Shown in pieces: positions 1 to 8,937 of a stretch of 64,000 nucleotides of DNA. The notes under the pieces were generated by a model, which had not been told where the DNA came from, searched no databases, and saw only the letters and a program-made list of their open reading frames with translations. Position 1 is the first letter of the stretch. Each line of letters starts with the position of its first letter. Made by a program: the position numbers and the translations under genes. Source of the DNA: Alistipes sp. (lineage in GTDB: Bacteria; Bacteroidota; Bacteroidia; Bacteroidales; Rikenellaceae); NCBI GenBank assembly GCA_017935185.1, contig JAGBIC010000014.1, forward strand, positions 43,515-107,514. The letters run 5' to 3'.

Positions 1-1
1 G

Positions 2-397
2 TTGCGATATTGGCACTATATCTGGTTTTTGTTGCTGGGTTTTTATGGCGGATATATCTACATAGGGCTTGGCTACGCAATCCTTGCCGTCACCATATGG
101 TCGATGAAACTTGACATTATCACGGCAAACGTGGTAAAGTGCTTTATTATATTTGTCGCCACGCCATTTTCATTGATAATCTTCATGCTCAACGGGCAGG
201 TGGATTACGTTTACGGCCTATGGCACGGCCTTGGTAATATTATCGGCGCATTGCTTGCCTCGCATTTTGCCGTGGCATGGGGTGCCAATTTTGTACGTTG
301 GTTTACATTGGTAATTGTGGCCATCTGTTTTGCCGACCTTATAGGAGTAATATCAATACACGATATATTCCACACCATCATGCACCTACCCAACTAA
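2..397 (+). CDS. TSUP family (TauE/SafE-like) membrane permease, C-terminal part
   Basis: The reading frame is already open at the window edge and runs to a TAA, so only the last 131 residues of a protein that begins upstream are seen. The segment is almost entirely hydrophobic with about four membrane spans. It opens with the glycine/aromatic-rich GFYGGYIYIGLGYAIL, which resembles the start of the second repeat of TSUP permeases (full length about 250 residues). A later Gly/Ala-rich helix (LGNIIGALLASHFAVAWG) also fits that fold. TSUP proteins are inner-membrane carriers for sulfite, sulfoacetate or other organic anions; the substrate cannot be read here. It ends 18 nt before uvrA on the same strand. 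Confidence 0.7.
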   Translation: MRYWHYIWFLLLGFYGGYIYIGLGYAILAVTIWSMKLDIITANVVKCFIIFVATPFSLIIFMLNGQVDYVYGLWHGLGNIIGALLASHFAVAWGANFVRWFTLVIVAICFADLIGVISIHDIFHTIMHLPN

Positions 398-415
398 CCT
401 TGTACTGCTACCAAT

Positions 416-3250
416 ATGGATTTTCAAACAAAGGAGAGTGATAAGATTGTAGTTACGGGAGCGCGCGTCCACAATTTAAAAAATGTAGATGTCGAGATCC
501 CCCGCTACTCATTGGTGGTTATTACAGGATTGTCAGGTTCTGGCAAATCATCACTCGCCTTCGACACCATTTACGCCGAAGGACAACGCCGATACATGGA
601 GACCCTGTCGACCTATGCCCGACAGTTTGTCGGAACAATGGAGCGACCCGATGTAGACAAAATCACGGGACTAAGCCCTGTGGTGGCCATCGAACAAAAG
701 ACCACAAACAAAAACCCCCGTTCAACGGTAGGAACAGTTACAGAGATTAACGATTTCCTGCGTCTGCTTTACGCCCGAGCATCGCGCGCCTACTCCCCCA
801 TCACCAACGAGGAGATGGTACACTATACCGATGAGCAGATATGCGACCTGATATTATCGGGTTTCGAGGGTCGCAAAGTGGCATTTATGGCTCCTATAAT
901 CAAAGGCCGCAAGGGTCATTATCGCGAGTTGTTCGAGTCGCTTGCCAAACGCGGATATATCTACGCCCGCATCGATGGCGAGATTCGCGAGATTTCAGCC
1001 GGCATGAAGCTCGACCGCTATAAGATTCACACCATAGATTTGGTCGTTGACCGCATGCGCATAAGCAAAGAGGGCGCAGAGCGCATTATGACATCACTCA
1101 AGGAGTCTATGCGTCAAGGCAAAGGTACTATGGCACTATATGACTACGAGGCCGACGGCATGCGTTACTATTCCCGCCACCTGATGTGCCCATCCACAGG
1201 CGTTGCGTTCGAGGACCCTGCACCACACACATTCTCATTCAACTCACCACAAGGAGCTTGCCCACGATGCAGCGGGTTGGGCGTAGAGGCTGTATTTGAC
1301 CGCGAGAAGATTATCCCCAACCCCAACCGCTCGCTGCGAGATGGCGGCATAGAACCTATCGGCAAATATAAGAACAACAAGCTCTTTGCCATGCTGACCA
1401 TGCTTGGCCATCGCTACGATTTCAGCATTGACGACCCCATCAACACCATTTCGGAAGAGGGCATGAACGCCATACTATATGGCGATCCAAAGCCTTTGAC
1501 GGTTGATTTATCGGAGTTCACATCAATATCGGGCCGTCGAATGATTCCATGGGAGGGTATTGCCGAATATGTGCAAACCACCGACGACGAAGAGTCAAAG
1601 AAGGGTCAAAAGTGGCGTGAGCAGTTCATGGCCTATCGCAAATGTAGCGTATGTGGCGGCACTCGTCTGAAAAAGGAGGCCTTGCAATTCCGCATCGGCG
1701 GCAAGAATATCGCCGAGGTGTCGGCCATGTCAATCATCGAGTTCTCGGAATGGATGAGCCATATCGACGAGTACATGAACGAAAAGGAGCAGAAAATCGC
1801 TCAAGAGATAATAAAAGAGATTCGCGAACGACTTCACTTCTTGGTTGAAGTAGGGCTTGGTTATCTCTCATTATCACGCTCATCACGCTCACTGTCGGGA
1901 GGCGAGAGCCAGCGCATCAGATTGGCGACGCAAATAGGCTCAAAGCTGGTCAATGTCTTATATATTTTGGACGAGCCCAGCATCGGACTGCACCAACGAG
2001 ATAACCAGCGACTCATCAACACCCTTAAAGAATTGCGCGATGCAGGCAATTCGGTTATTGTCGTCGAGCACGACGAAGAGATGATGCGTTCGGCTGACCA
2101 TATTGTTGACGTTGGCCCAAAGGCAGGTCGTCGAGGTGGTCAGATTGTAGCTTCGGGCACAATCGAGCAGATTATGAACTCCAACTCTATCACAGCCGAC
2201 TATCTGTGTGGTCGTCGCAAGATAGAGCTACCCGCAACCCTGCGCAAAGGCTCAGGCGAGAGTATTGTGATACGCGGTGCTAAGGGTAATAATCTGAAGA
2301 ATGTCGATATTGAGTTCCCGCTCGGCAAATTCATCTGCGTAGCCGGTGTCAGTGGTTCGGGCAAATCAACGCTCATAAACGAGACCCTGCGACCAATTTT
2401 GAGTCGCCATCTGTATCGTTCTTTCGACCAACCGCTACCTTATGAGAGCATTGAGGGGTTGGAGCATATCGACAAACTTGTTGTTGTCGACCAATCACCC
2501 ATCGGACGCACTCCGAGGAGTAACCCTGCAACCTATTCGAATGTCTTCTCCGATATAAGAAAACTATTCGAGGCCACTCCCGATGCACAGGTGCGAGGCT
2601 TTAAGGCAGGGCGTTTCTCATTCAATGTTAAAGGCGGCCGATGCGAAGAGTGCCGAGGTGCTGGTGTGCAGACAATCGAGATGAATTTTCTGCCGGATGT
2701 CTATGTGCGATGCAAAGCTTGCGGTGGTCACCGATACAACAAAGAGACGCTGGAGGTTAAATACAAAGGCAAGAACATCGACGAAGTACTGAATATGACT
2801 GTAAATATCGCCGTTGAGTTCTTCGCCAACATCCCAAACATATACCAGAAGTTGAAAGCCATTCAGGATGTCGGCTTGGGCTACCTCACGCTGGGTCAGC
2901 CATGCACAACACTATCGGGTGGCGAAAGTCAGCGAATAAAACTTGCTGCCGAGCTCTCAAAGAAGGATACAGGCAGAACACTATATATCCTTGACGAGCC
3001 AACCACAGGACTCCACTTCGAAGATATTCGCCAATTGCTGGATGTTATCAACAAGCTGGTAGACCGAGGCAACACAGCCATAGTCATAGAGCATAATCTG
3101 GATGTAATAAAGGTTGCCGACCACCTTATCGAAATCGGGCCGGAGGGCGGAGCCGGCGGTGGCCGCATCATAGCCACAGGCACTCCTCACGAGGTTGCAC
3201 AATGCGCAGAGAGTGCTACGGCAGATTTTTTACGCAAGATGGGCGTTTAG
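416..3250 (+). CDS. uvrA: Excinuclease ABC subunit A (UvrA)
   Basis: Damage-recognition ATPase of nucleotide excision repair; it works as a cytoplasmic dimer, loads UvrB and leaves before UvrC cuts. At 944 residues it has the normal full length. The first ABC module has Walker A GLSGSGKS (residues 38-45) and a signature LSGGESQRI; the second has GVSGSGKS (about 644-651) and its own LSGGESQRI followed by LYILDEPTTGLH. The C-terminal zinc finger is intact as C743-x2-C-x19-C-x2-C. The first zinc motif is C258-x2-T261 followed by C282-x2-C285, so one cysteine is replaced by threonine. The stop codon is TAG, which shows TAG works as a normal stop in this genome. Confidence 0.98.
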   Translation: MDFQTKESDKIVVTGARVHNLKNVDVEIPRYSLVVITGLSGSGKSSLAFDTIYAEGQRRYMETLSTYARQFVGTMERPDVDKITGLSPVVAIEQKTTNKNPRSTVGTVTEINDFLRLLYARASRAYSPITNEEMVHYTDEQICDLILSGFEGRKVAFMAPIIKGRKGHYRELFESLAKRGYIYARIDGEIREISAGMKLDRYKIHTIDLVVDRMRISKEGAERIMTSLKESMRQGKGTMALYDYEADGMRYYSRHLMCPSTGVAFEDPAPHTFSFNSPQGACPRCSGLGVEAVFDREKIIPNPNRSLRDGGIEPIGKYKNNKLFAMLTMLGHRYDFSIDDPINTISEEGMNAILYGDPKPLTVDLSEFTSISGRRMIPWEGIAEYVQTTDDEESKKGQKWREQFMAYRKCSVCGGTRLKKEALQFRIGGKNIAEVSAMSIIEFSEWMSHIDEYMNEKEQKIAQEIIKEIRERLHFLVEVGLGYLSLSRSSRSLSGGESQRIRLATQIGSKLVNVLYILDEPSIGLHQRDNQRLINTLKELRDAGNSVIVVEHDEEMMRSADHIVDVGPKAGRRGGQIVASGTIEQIMNSNSITADYLCGRRKIELPATLRKGSGESIVIRGAKGNNLKNVDIEFPLGKFICVAGVSGSGKSTLINETLRPILSRHLYRSFDQPLPYESIEGLEHIDKLVVVDQSPIGRTPRSNPATYSNVFSDIRKLFEATPDAQVRGFKAGRFSFNVKGGRCEECRGAGVQTIEMNFLPDVYVRCKACGGHRYNKETLEVKYKGKNIDEVLNMTVNIAVEFFANIPNIYQKLKAIQDVGLGYLTLGQPCTTLSGGESQRIKLAAELSKKDTGRTLYILDEPTTGLHFEDIRQLLDVINKLVDRGNTAIVIEHNLDVIKVADHLIEIGPEGGAGGGRIIATGTPHEVAQCAESATADFLRKMGV

Positions 3251-3292
3251 GCAAGAATTTTGAATATCATGGCATAAAAACCTTTTTGTGCC

Positions 3293-3844
3293 ATGAAACG
3301 ACTTTTTACAATTACGGCGTGCGCTATTATGTGCACCTTCTGCGGGCCTTTTGTAGAAAAGGCCGTCGCACAGACAACTCACCACCACATGCAATCGACA
3401 ACCCATGCCGAGCGTGTTGCACGACGTGCTGCAAGGCTTGAGGAGCTGGCAAAGACCATCGACTCGATTGTACTCTCTCACGACTTTGAATTCAACCCGC
3501 AAACGGTACAAATCATGCCGGCAGGACAGATGAAGTTTCTATCGAATGTACTCTATACCCTAACTGTATGGCGCGGCTCGGTGGATGTGTGTCTACCCTA
3601 CTACACAGGTATTGTTCCGCCATATCGTCTTGTGATGTTAAACACAAGCACTCCCGACATGCGCAACTTCGTAACACAGCAGACCGAAGATGGGTGGAAA
3701 GTTTCGTTTACCAGCAACCTATATGCTACCATCGACTACACCTTCACATTCGACATTCACCGCTATGGAGGAGCTACGCTGACAATCACCAACACGTGGT
3801 ACAATCCGGTACAATATACCGGAACAATCACTCAGATATATTAA
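3293..3844 (+). CDS. DUF4251 domain-containing exported protein
   Basis: A 183-residue protein with an N-terminal signal peptide (KRLFTITACAIMCTF, likely cut after VAQ near residue 27), a short helical stretch rich in Arg and Ala, and a beta-rich body. The body carries FNPQTVQIMPAG and a repeated Thr/aromatic beta pattern to the end, as in the Bacteroidota DUF4251 family. The family has no established function and is presumed periplasmic or outer-membrane-associated. It lies 42 nt after uvrA and ends at a bidirectional terminator shared with the convergent ispF. No catalytic motif is visible. Confidence 0.75.
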   Translation: MKRLFTITACAIMCTFCGPFVEKAVAQTTHHHMQSTTHAERVARRAARLEELAKTIDSIVLSHDFEFNPQTVQIMPAGQMKFLSNVLYTLTVWRGSVDVCLPYYTGIVPPYRLVMLNTSTPDMRNFVTQQTEDGWKVSFTSNLYATIDYTFTFDIHRYGGATLTITNTWYNPVQYTGTITQIY

Positions 3845-3848
3845 CAAC

Positions 3849-3880
3849 AAAAAGTGCCACACGAATGGCACTTTTTGTTT
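3849..3880. terminator. Bidirectional terminator between the DUF4251 gene and ispF
   Basis: Perfect 11-bp hairpin: AAAAAGTGCCA (3849-3859), 6-nt loop, TGGCACTTTTT (3866-3876). The arms supply a T run on both strands, so it can end both convergent transcripts. The last codons of ispF lie at its edge. Confidence 0.9.
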
Positions 3881-4355
3881 ATTTTATGAGCAATACAACG
3901 GCGTGTGTGGAGACCCCCTCCTCACGCCCCTCAAATCCAAGGCGTTCAGTGGTAGTAGCTTTTACAGAGACCCTGCTCACGTCGAGCCCCATCACCGACG
4001 CCAGCACACTGCGCATCGTGTCGATATGAGGGCGCAATTTCGGGCGTTGCATGGCTATGGTGCAATCAACATTCGAAATAGAATAGCCCTCACTCTCAAT
4101 CACGTCACACACCCTGCGCAACAGAATCTTTGAGTCGATACCTTTAAACTCATCAGAAGTGTCGGGAAAAAGTTTGCCAATATCCCCCAAAGCCAAAGCA
4201 CCCAACAGTGCATCACAAATCGCATGAATTGCCACATCACCATCAGAATGGGCCACACAGCCTTTTGTGTGAGAAAGTTCAACTCCACCAATCACCAGCG
4301 GCAATCCCTCGGCCAAAGCATGCACATCGTATCCGTGCCCAATTCGCAAATCCAT
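3879..4355 (-). CDS. ispF: 2-C-methyl-D-erythritol 2,4-cyclodiphosphate synthase (IspF)
   Basis: Converts CDP-methylerythritol 2-phosphate to MEcPP in the MEP isoprenoid pathway, as a zinc-dependent homotrimer. The 158-residue length is typical. N-terminal GHGYDVH supplies the metal-binding Asp and His, and HSDGDVAIHAICDALLGA with GDIGKLFPD forms the active-site loop. The C-terminal VSVKATTTERLGFEGREEG is the conserved nucleotide-binding end. The gene follows the ABC exporter by 17 nt on the same strand and is probably co-transcribed with it; the two proteins have no obvious functional link. Confidence 0.97.
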   Translation of the reverse strand: MDLRIGHGYDVHALAEGLPLVIGGVELSHTKGCVAHSDGDVAIHAICDALLGALALGDIGKLFPDTSDEFKGIDSKILLRRVCDVIESEGYSISNVDCTIAMQRPKLRPHIDTMRSVLASVMGLDVSRVSVKATTTERLGFEGREEGVSTHAVVLLIK

Positions 4356-4372
4356 ACCTAAATATTATTAAA

Positions 4373-6067
4373 TTATTTCTCTCCTATTGTAATTATGCGG
4401 TCGCAATATCCCAGCGAGCTCTCGCGATGGGCAATAACCACTATCGTCAGTTCCTTATCGTTTGCCGCCAATTGCGCTATCGACTCATTAACACTATGCT
4501 CGGTTTCGGAGTCAAGCGATGATGTGGCCTCGTCAAAAAAGAGTACGTCGGGACGACGATACAACGCTCTGGCTATACCTATCCTCTGACGTTCACCGCC
4601 CGACACACGACATCCGGCCTCGCCGATACGGCTATCGATACCTTGCGGCAGTGACTCCACAAACGCATCAAGACTTGCCATCTTCAACACTCTCACAACT
4701 CGCTCTCGGTCGATTTTATCGCGAGCCACTCCCAAAGCAACATTCTCGGCGAGTGTCGAATCGGCCATAAAAACACTCTGCGGAACATACCCCACCGAAT
4801 TTTGCCACATTCTGCGAGCGAGGTCATCAAGAATTTGCCCATCAACTCTCAACTCGCCCGATGTGGGGCTATATAATCCGAGCATGATGTTCATCAGAGT
4901 ACTCTTTCCGGCACCCGATGCGCCCCTGATACCAAGCCTCTCGCCTCTTTTGAGTTCAAGCGATATAGAGTCGAAAACCCGCTCACGTCCCTCACCGTAA
5001 TCGAAGGTAACATCATTCAGTTCAAGGCTATGCTTAAACTCCAGACGTCTTTCGTCACAAACAAGGTCTTCCTCACCATCAATATCCTTGAGAATATCTA
5101 TCGTATAGCTATTATATCGAATAGACGACAGCGACGACAATACACTACGCACCGAAGGCATCAGGCGCATAGCCGCCACGGCAAACATTCCGAACAACAC
5201 ACCTACATTACCCTCCGGCCACAACACTCCGACAACCACCAGAGCGGCCATCGCCGAGGTAATTGCTATTTCAATGAGATTCTGAGGAATCACCGAGAGC
5301 ATTGCATCGCGCTTACGCATATCAATCAACCGCTCGGTTTGCGCTTCAAAAGAGGATAGTAATCGCGGAAAAGCATTATTTATCTCCACATCGGCATACC
5401 CCCTGAAACTCTCGGCCACATCGCGGAACTTGGCACGCAAAGCCTCGTTCTCGGCCTCGCCGTAACTCTGCAAGCGACGACGTATAACTCTATAATACAG
5501 TATCGAAGCGGGCAACAACACCGCCAAAACCACCAAAACAACAACCACATCGACACATGCCAATGCCACACCAATCAAGACAAACAGCAGAACCTCGCCC
5601 GCCATCACCGCCAACGGGCGCAACACGCCTGCCACGAAATTCAGACAGACAAGATTCACATTGCGCGACAGTTCGGCAGAATTGCTGCTCTTGACAAATG
5701 CGTAACCACGGGTATAATAATTTATATACAATTTTCGTGACAGATAGCCATAGAGATTATATACATAATCGCGCTCATATCTATACAGAAAGAGCGACAC
5801 CGCACTTTTGATGATAATAAGCACCACTACCCCCACGGCCACGACAAGCGCAAAACGGGAGGTGGATGGATTTCCCATAATTGCATATAAATCGCCCACA
5901 ATGGGATATGTGGCTATATTATCCGAATCAAGTATTATTGTCAGCAATGGCACGAGCATAGCGATACTAAAGAAATTCAGTATTGCCCGTAGCAAAATTG
6001 CCACAGCTGCCACCATGCCACGTCGGCGATACTCGGGTGGGATAATATGTTTAATATCTCTATACAT
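4373..6067 (-). CDS. ABC exporter, fused permease and ATPase (MsbA/PglK-like)
   Basis: A 564-residue half-transporter. Residues about 15-310 form a six-helix type IV membrane domain; the rest is the ATPase, with Walker A GASGAGKST, signature VSGGERQRIGIARAL, Walker B VLFFDEATSSLD and an H-loop VIAHR. Such proteins dimerise and export lipids, lipid-linked sugars or peptides; the substrate is not readable. The start is notable: a TATATTTG -7 box (6072-6079) ends only four bases before the ATG, so the transcript may carry little or no leader. The alternative start at residue 18 would remove a conserved-looking basic amphipathic N-terminus. Confidence 0.9.
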   Translation of the reverse strand: MYRDIKHIIPPEYRRRGMVAAVAILLRAILNFFSIAMLVPLLTIILDSDNIATYPIVGDLYAIMGNPSTSRFALVVAVGVVVLIIIKSAVSLFLYRYERDYVYNLYGYLSRKLYINYYTRGYAFVKSSNSAELSRNVNLVCLNFVAGVLRPLAVMAGEVLLFVLIGVALACVDVVVVLVVLAVLLPASILYYRVIRRRLQSYGEAENEALRAKFRDVAESFRGYADVEINNAFPRLLSSFEAQTERLIDMRKRDAMLSVIPQNLIEIAITSAMAALVVVGVLWPEGNVGVLFGMFAVAAMRLMPSVRSVLSSLSSIRYNSYTIDILKDIDGEEDLVCDERRLEFKHSLELNDVTFDYGEGRERVFDSISLELKRGERLGIRGASGAGKSTLMNIMLGLYSPTSGELRVDGQILDDLARRMWQNSVGYVPQSVFMADSTLAENVALGVARDKIDRERVVRVLKMASLDAFVESLPQGIDSRIGEAGCRVSGGERQRIGIARALYRRPDVLFFDEATSSLDSETEHSVNESIAQLAANDKELTIVVIAHRESSLGYCDRIITIGEK

Positions 6068-6071
6068 ATTG

Positions 6072-6079
6072 CAAATATA
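6072..6079 (-). promoter_or_regulatory. -7 promoter box of the ABC exporter gene
   Basis: TATATTTG on the minus strand matches the Bacteroidota TAnnTTTG consensus. Its last G lies four bases (CAAT) from the ATG at 6067, which predicts a leaderless or near-leaderless mRNA if this box is used. Confidence 0.55.
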
Positions 6080-6128
6080 ACGAAAATAATATCCAACTCA
6101 CACAAAGCATCGATAATTAGCCCGAAAA

Positions 6129-6160
6129 TTTGTTTGGCAACGCCGCATGTATTATATTTG
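6129..6160 (+). promoter_or_regulatory. Promoter of nusB
   Basis: TTTG (6129-6132), a 20-bp spacer and TATATTTG (6153-6160) fit the Bacteroidota -33/-7 pattern. The predicted start near 6166 leaves a leader of about 18 nt before the nusB ATG at 6184. Confidence 0.7.
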
Positions 6161-6183
6161 CAGACTGAAAAAGTTCATTTTAT

Positions 6184-7122
6184 ATGTTAAGCAGAAGATT
6201 GCTCCGAGTAAAGGCCGTCAAAGCCTTATATACCCATCTCAAGTCGGACGCCGACTCATTGATGGCATCAGAAAAGACGCTTATAGAGTCTGTAAACAAG
6301 ACCTACGACCTCTATTTCCACATGTTGGGACTTGTTGTCGAATTGGCTCGCTATGCCGAGCAGCGTCAAGAGGCCGCCAAGCAGAAGAAACTCCCCACAC
6401 AAGAGGATTTGAATCCCAATCGTAAATTTGTAGACAATGCCGTTATCAACCTGATAGCCAACAGCGACTCGGTGAATGATTATCTGGCTGCACGCAAACT
6501 CTCGTGGGCACAATATCCCGAACTTATCAAGACATTGTTCAATCAACTTGAGCAGACCGATTACTATCAGCAATATATGCTCTCACAGGAGCGCTCATTC
6601 AAAGAGGATTTGGCGCTTGTCACCAACTTCTATGTAAACGAGCTGGAGGAATCGGAGGCCCTGGAGAGTGTGCTTGACGAACAGTCAATATTATGGAACG
6701 ACGATTTGGGTTTTGCGCTGATTATGGTCACCCGCACTCTATCAAACATACGTTCTTCACATCAGGAGGTTAAGGTGTTGCCTAAATTCAAGAGTGAAGA
6801 TGATTTTGAGTTTGTCAAGGAGCTATTCACCAAAAGTGTAATAAACTTCGACGATTCGCTTGCATACATCGAAAAGGCAACAAGCAACTGGGATGTTGAG
6901 CGTCTTGCCTTCATGGACAACCTCATCATGGCAACAGCTATCACCGAGTTTGTGACCTTCCCCTCTATTCCGGTGAAGGTTACCCTTGACGAGTATATTG
7001 AGATTTCAAAATACTACTCTACCCCGGGAAGCGGAACGTTTATCAACGGCGTGCTCGACAAAATTCTGGCATCACTCACCGCCGATGGCAAAATCAACAA
7101 AAGCGGCAGGGGTCTGCTATAA
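6184..7122 (+). CDS. nusB: Transcription antitermination protein NusB
   Basis: RNA-binding factor that joins NusE/S10 on boxA to keep RNA polymerase processive on rRNA operons. At 312 residues it is the long Bacteroidota form, about twice the E. coli length. The N-terminus (LSRRLLRVKAVKALYTHL) matches the NusB first helix. The C-terminal third (NWDVERLAFMDNLIMATAITEF, then DEYIEISKYYSTPGSGTFINGVLDKI) is the classical helical NusB core with its conserved F-I-N-G-V-L-D end. The central insertion is charged and helical. It begins an apparent operon with the DUF1573 gene 8 nt downstream. Confidence 0.93.
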   Translation: MLSRRLLRVKAVKALYTHLKSDADSLMASEKTLIESVNKTYDLYFHMLGLVVELARYAEQRQEAAKQKKLPTQEDLNPNRKFVDNAVINLIANSDSVNDYLAARKLSWAQYPELIKTLFNQLEQTDYYQQYMLSQERSFKEDLALVTNFYVNELEESEALESVLDEQSILWNDDLGFALIMVTRTLSNIRSSHQEVKVLPKFKSEDDFEFVKELFTKSVINFDDSLAYIEKATSNWDVERLAFMDNLIMATAITEFVTFPSIPVKVTLDEYIEISKYYSTPGSGTFINGVLDKILASLTADGKINKSGRGLL

Positions 7123-7130
7123 GTGAGGGT

Positions 7131-7586
7131 ATGAGCTCGGCTATACAATATTTTGCATCTGCGGCAATCATCATCATGTGTTGCCTGACATCATGCAATC
7201 GCAACAACAGCCAAAGCAAAAGTCAGGTTCAACGCTCCACCACAGAGATAGCCACTCAAAAGATTGAGATTAGCACCGAATCCTTAAAGCAGGGGTTGTG
7301 CGACACACTCCGCTTCGGCGCAATGCATGCAGGCGAGATTGTTACAAAAAAAATTGCGCTCACCAATACCGACAATCAACCCATGGTTCTGTTGCGCCAC
7401 GTCACCTCATGCGGCTGCACAACAATCGAATATGAGCGAAAGCCCATCAACCCCAATGGCACAATGATGCTCAGTTTCGAATATGATTCGCGCGCTCAAA
7501 GTGGCTGGCAGATGAAACTTATGGAGCTATATTTCGCCGATTCGGACTCACCGCTGAAGATTTATCTCGAAGCAGAGGTCGAGTAG
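7131..7586 (+). CDS. DUF1573 domain lipoprotein
   Basis: A 151-residue protein with a lipoprotein signal peptide (hydrophobic stretch ending CCLTSC, lipid Cys near residue 22), a short Ser/Gln/Lys-rich linker and one DUF1573 Ig-like beta domain. The domain has the family hallmarks LRHVTSCGCTTIEY and a closing FEYDSRAQSGWQMKLMELY. DUF1573 proteins are common exported proteins in Bacteroidota with no defined biochemical role. It starts 8 nt after nusB and is probably co-transcribed. A new -7 box for yajC follows it. Confidence 0.85.
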   Translation: MSSAIQYFASAAIIIMCCLTSCNRNNSQSKSQVQRSTTEIATQKIEISTESLKQGLCDTLRFGAMHAGEIVTKKIALTNTDNQPMVLLRHVTSCGCTTIEYERKPINPNGTMMLSFEYDSRAQSGWQMKLMELYFADSDSPLKIYLEAEVE

Positions 7587-7608
7587 CCGCAAAGTTAAAA
7601 ATATTTAG

Positions 7609-7616
7609 TACCTTTG
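7609..7616 (+). promoter_or_regulatory. -7 promoter box of yajC
   Basis: TACCTTTG lies about 49 nt upstream of the yajC ATG. No good -33 element is seen at the expected distance. Confidence 0.5.
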
Positions 7617-7664
7617 TAACAAAAGTTAATCACACGATTACAAAACAATTAAAAGATAATAATT

Positions 7665-7979
7665 ATGATGAATTTTCTTCAGGCAGCAGATGCTACCGCA
7701 GTACAGCAGCCCGGCATGGGTGGTTTTTGGATCATGATGTTACTCATGATGGGTGTAATGTATTTCTTCATGTGGCGCCCCGAGTCAAAGCGTCGCAAGG
7801 AGATGGCCAAATTCCGCGAGAACTTAAAGAAAGGTGACAAGATTATCACTGCCGGCGGTATCTATGGCGTGGTAAAGGAGGTTAAGGAGACTACTCTTCT
7901 CATCGAGGTTGATGGCAACGTCACTCTTCGTATTGACAAGAACATGGTTGTTGCCGACAACACCCAGTTGCAGAAATAA
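7665..7979 (+). CDS. yajC: Preprotein translocase subunit YajC
   Basis: Small accessory subunit of the Sec holotranslocon (SecDF-YajC) in the inner membrane. The 104 residues show the standard layout: a short periplasmic Gln/Gly-rich N-terminus, one membrane span rich in Met (about residues 21-37), the cytoplasmic RPESKRRKE motif (RPQxKR in most homologues), and the KKGDKIITAGGIYGVV and VDGNVTLRIDKN beta segment. It stands alone, with its own -7 box and a strong terminator, rather than beside secDF or tgt. Confidence 0.96.
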   Translation: MMNFLQAADATAVQQPGMGGFWIMMLLMMGVMYFFMWRPESKRRKEMAKFRENLKKGDKIITAGGIYGVVKEVKETTLLIEVDGNVTLRIDKNMVVADNTQLQK

Positions 7980-7994
7980 TCACTACCAAACAAT

Positions 7995-8033
7995 AAAAAA
8001 CTCCCGACTTACACGACAAGTCGGGAGTTTTTT
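7995..8033. terminator. Bidirectional terminator after yajC
   Basis: Perfect 16-bp stem (7995-8010 with 8018-8033, core ACTCCCGACTT) around a 7-nt loop, with T runs on both strands. It separates yajC from the convergent thioesterase gene, whose stop codon overlaps the right arm. Confidence 0.93.
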
Positions 8034-8508
8034 ATATCTCATCTTCTGTAAGAAAATCCATAAATCCGTTTTCCTCTCTGGCTCGCTGTTGCGGCGTAAG
8101 GAAATAGATGCAATGGCCTTGTGTGCATAGCTCACCTTGTGCATCAAACAACTCCACATCTATATCTATGGCCTGACGGCGTTGGCGCACCACTCGCGCC
8201 CGCAAGGTTATATGCTCCTGATTGATAACAACCTGCTTTTTGTAGCGCATATCAAGATGCGAGGTCACTCCACTCGTCTGGAACTTGCGAAATATCACCC
8301 AGCTTGCAATTTCATCCACCAATACGGCCTGCACTCCGCCATGCAACGTATTACGCCAACTCTCAAACTCCACACGCGGATGCCAATGGCAGACAATATC
8401 GTCGCCATCTTCAAAAAACTCCATCTTCAGGCCCGACTCATTATTTGGGTCGCAGCCATAGCAATGGTATGTGGGCTCGCCTACCCACGGGTTTATTATC
8501 TTTTTCAT
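8032..8508 (-). CDS. PaaI-like hotdog-fold thioesterase
   Basis: A 158-residue protein of the PaaI/YigI acyl-CoA thioesterase group. An N-terminal CYGCDPNNESGLKM resembles the substrate-gating start of this subfamily. The conserved catalytic core is NTLHGGVQAVLVDEIASW, with HGG on the hotdog helix and Asp-Glu as likely catalytic acid, followed by the five-strand sheet (SHLDMRYKKQV). The acyl-CoA substrate is unknown. It follows the 8513-8920 gene by 4 nt and is the last gene of a small reverse-strand group. Confidence 0.85.
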   Translation of the reverse strand: MKKIINPWVGEPTYHCYGCDPNNESGLKMEFFEDGDDIVCHWHPRVEFESWRNTLHGGVQAVLVDEIASWVIFRKFQTSGVTSHLDMRYKKQVVINQEHITLRARVVRQRRQAIDIDVELFDAQGELCTQGHCIYFLTPQQRAREENGFMDFLTEDEI

Positions 8509-8512
8509 AAAA

Positions 8513-8920
8513 TCACATCAGCTTATCAATATCGGCCAACATCGCCACTTCTTCCGATGTAGCGTACTCCAAACGGGGTGTACCGGTCAACTCGGCCGCA
8601 TCGTCAGGCCAGAAATATGGCGGCACAACAGGCAGATACTCGCTGCGATCAAACACTTGGGCATAAAACCCCTTCAAATCGCTCTCGCGAGGACGCATCC
8701 ACAACTCAAAACACAAAATATCATCATTCTCCATATTCTCGACCTTAAAATCGGGAATAAAATGACGCAACATATTCACCGAGAAGGTCCAATCGTAACG
8801 CGACATACGCTCAACTATATAATTCTCGTCTTTATACTCTACACGGGCATATACCGGCTCATCCTCCGCCGGCCCCGAAATGGTGCGGACATCGCCCACC
8901 TTCCACTTTGACACATCCAT
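8513..8920 (-). CDS. Conserved hypothetical protein
   Basis: Not recognised. A 135-residue, acidic, soluble protein rich in aromatics (Trp and Tyr), with no signal peptide or membrane span. The segments FKVENMENDDILCFELWM and PVVPPYFWPDDA suggest a compact alpha/beta domain. I chose the ATG at 8920 because AGGA lies just upstream at a good distance; an upstream ATG at 9001 would overlap the TSCPD gene by 64 nt. It sits between the TSCPD gene (17 nt gap) and the thioesterase (4 nt gap), so the three are probably one transcript. Confidence 0.65.
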   Translation of the reverse strand: MDVSKWKVGDVRTISGPAEDEPVYARVEYKDENYIVERMSRYDWTFSVNMLRHFIPDFKVENMENDDILCFELWMRPRESDLKGFYAQVFDRSEYLPVVPPYFWPDDAAELTGTPRLEYATSEEVAMLADIDKLM

Positions 8921-8937
8921 ATATCCTGATTCAAAAA

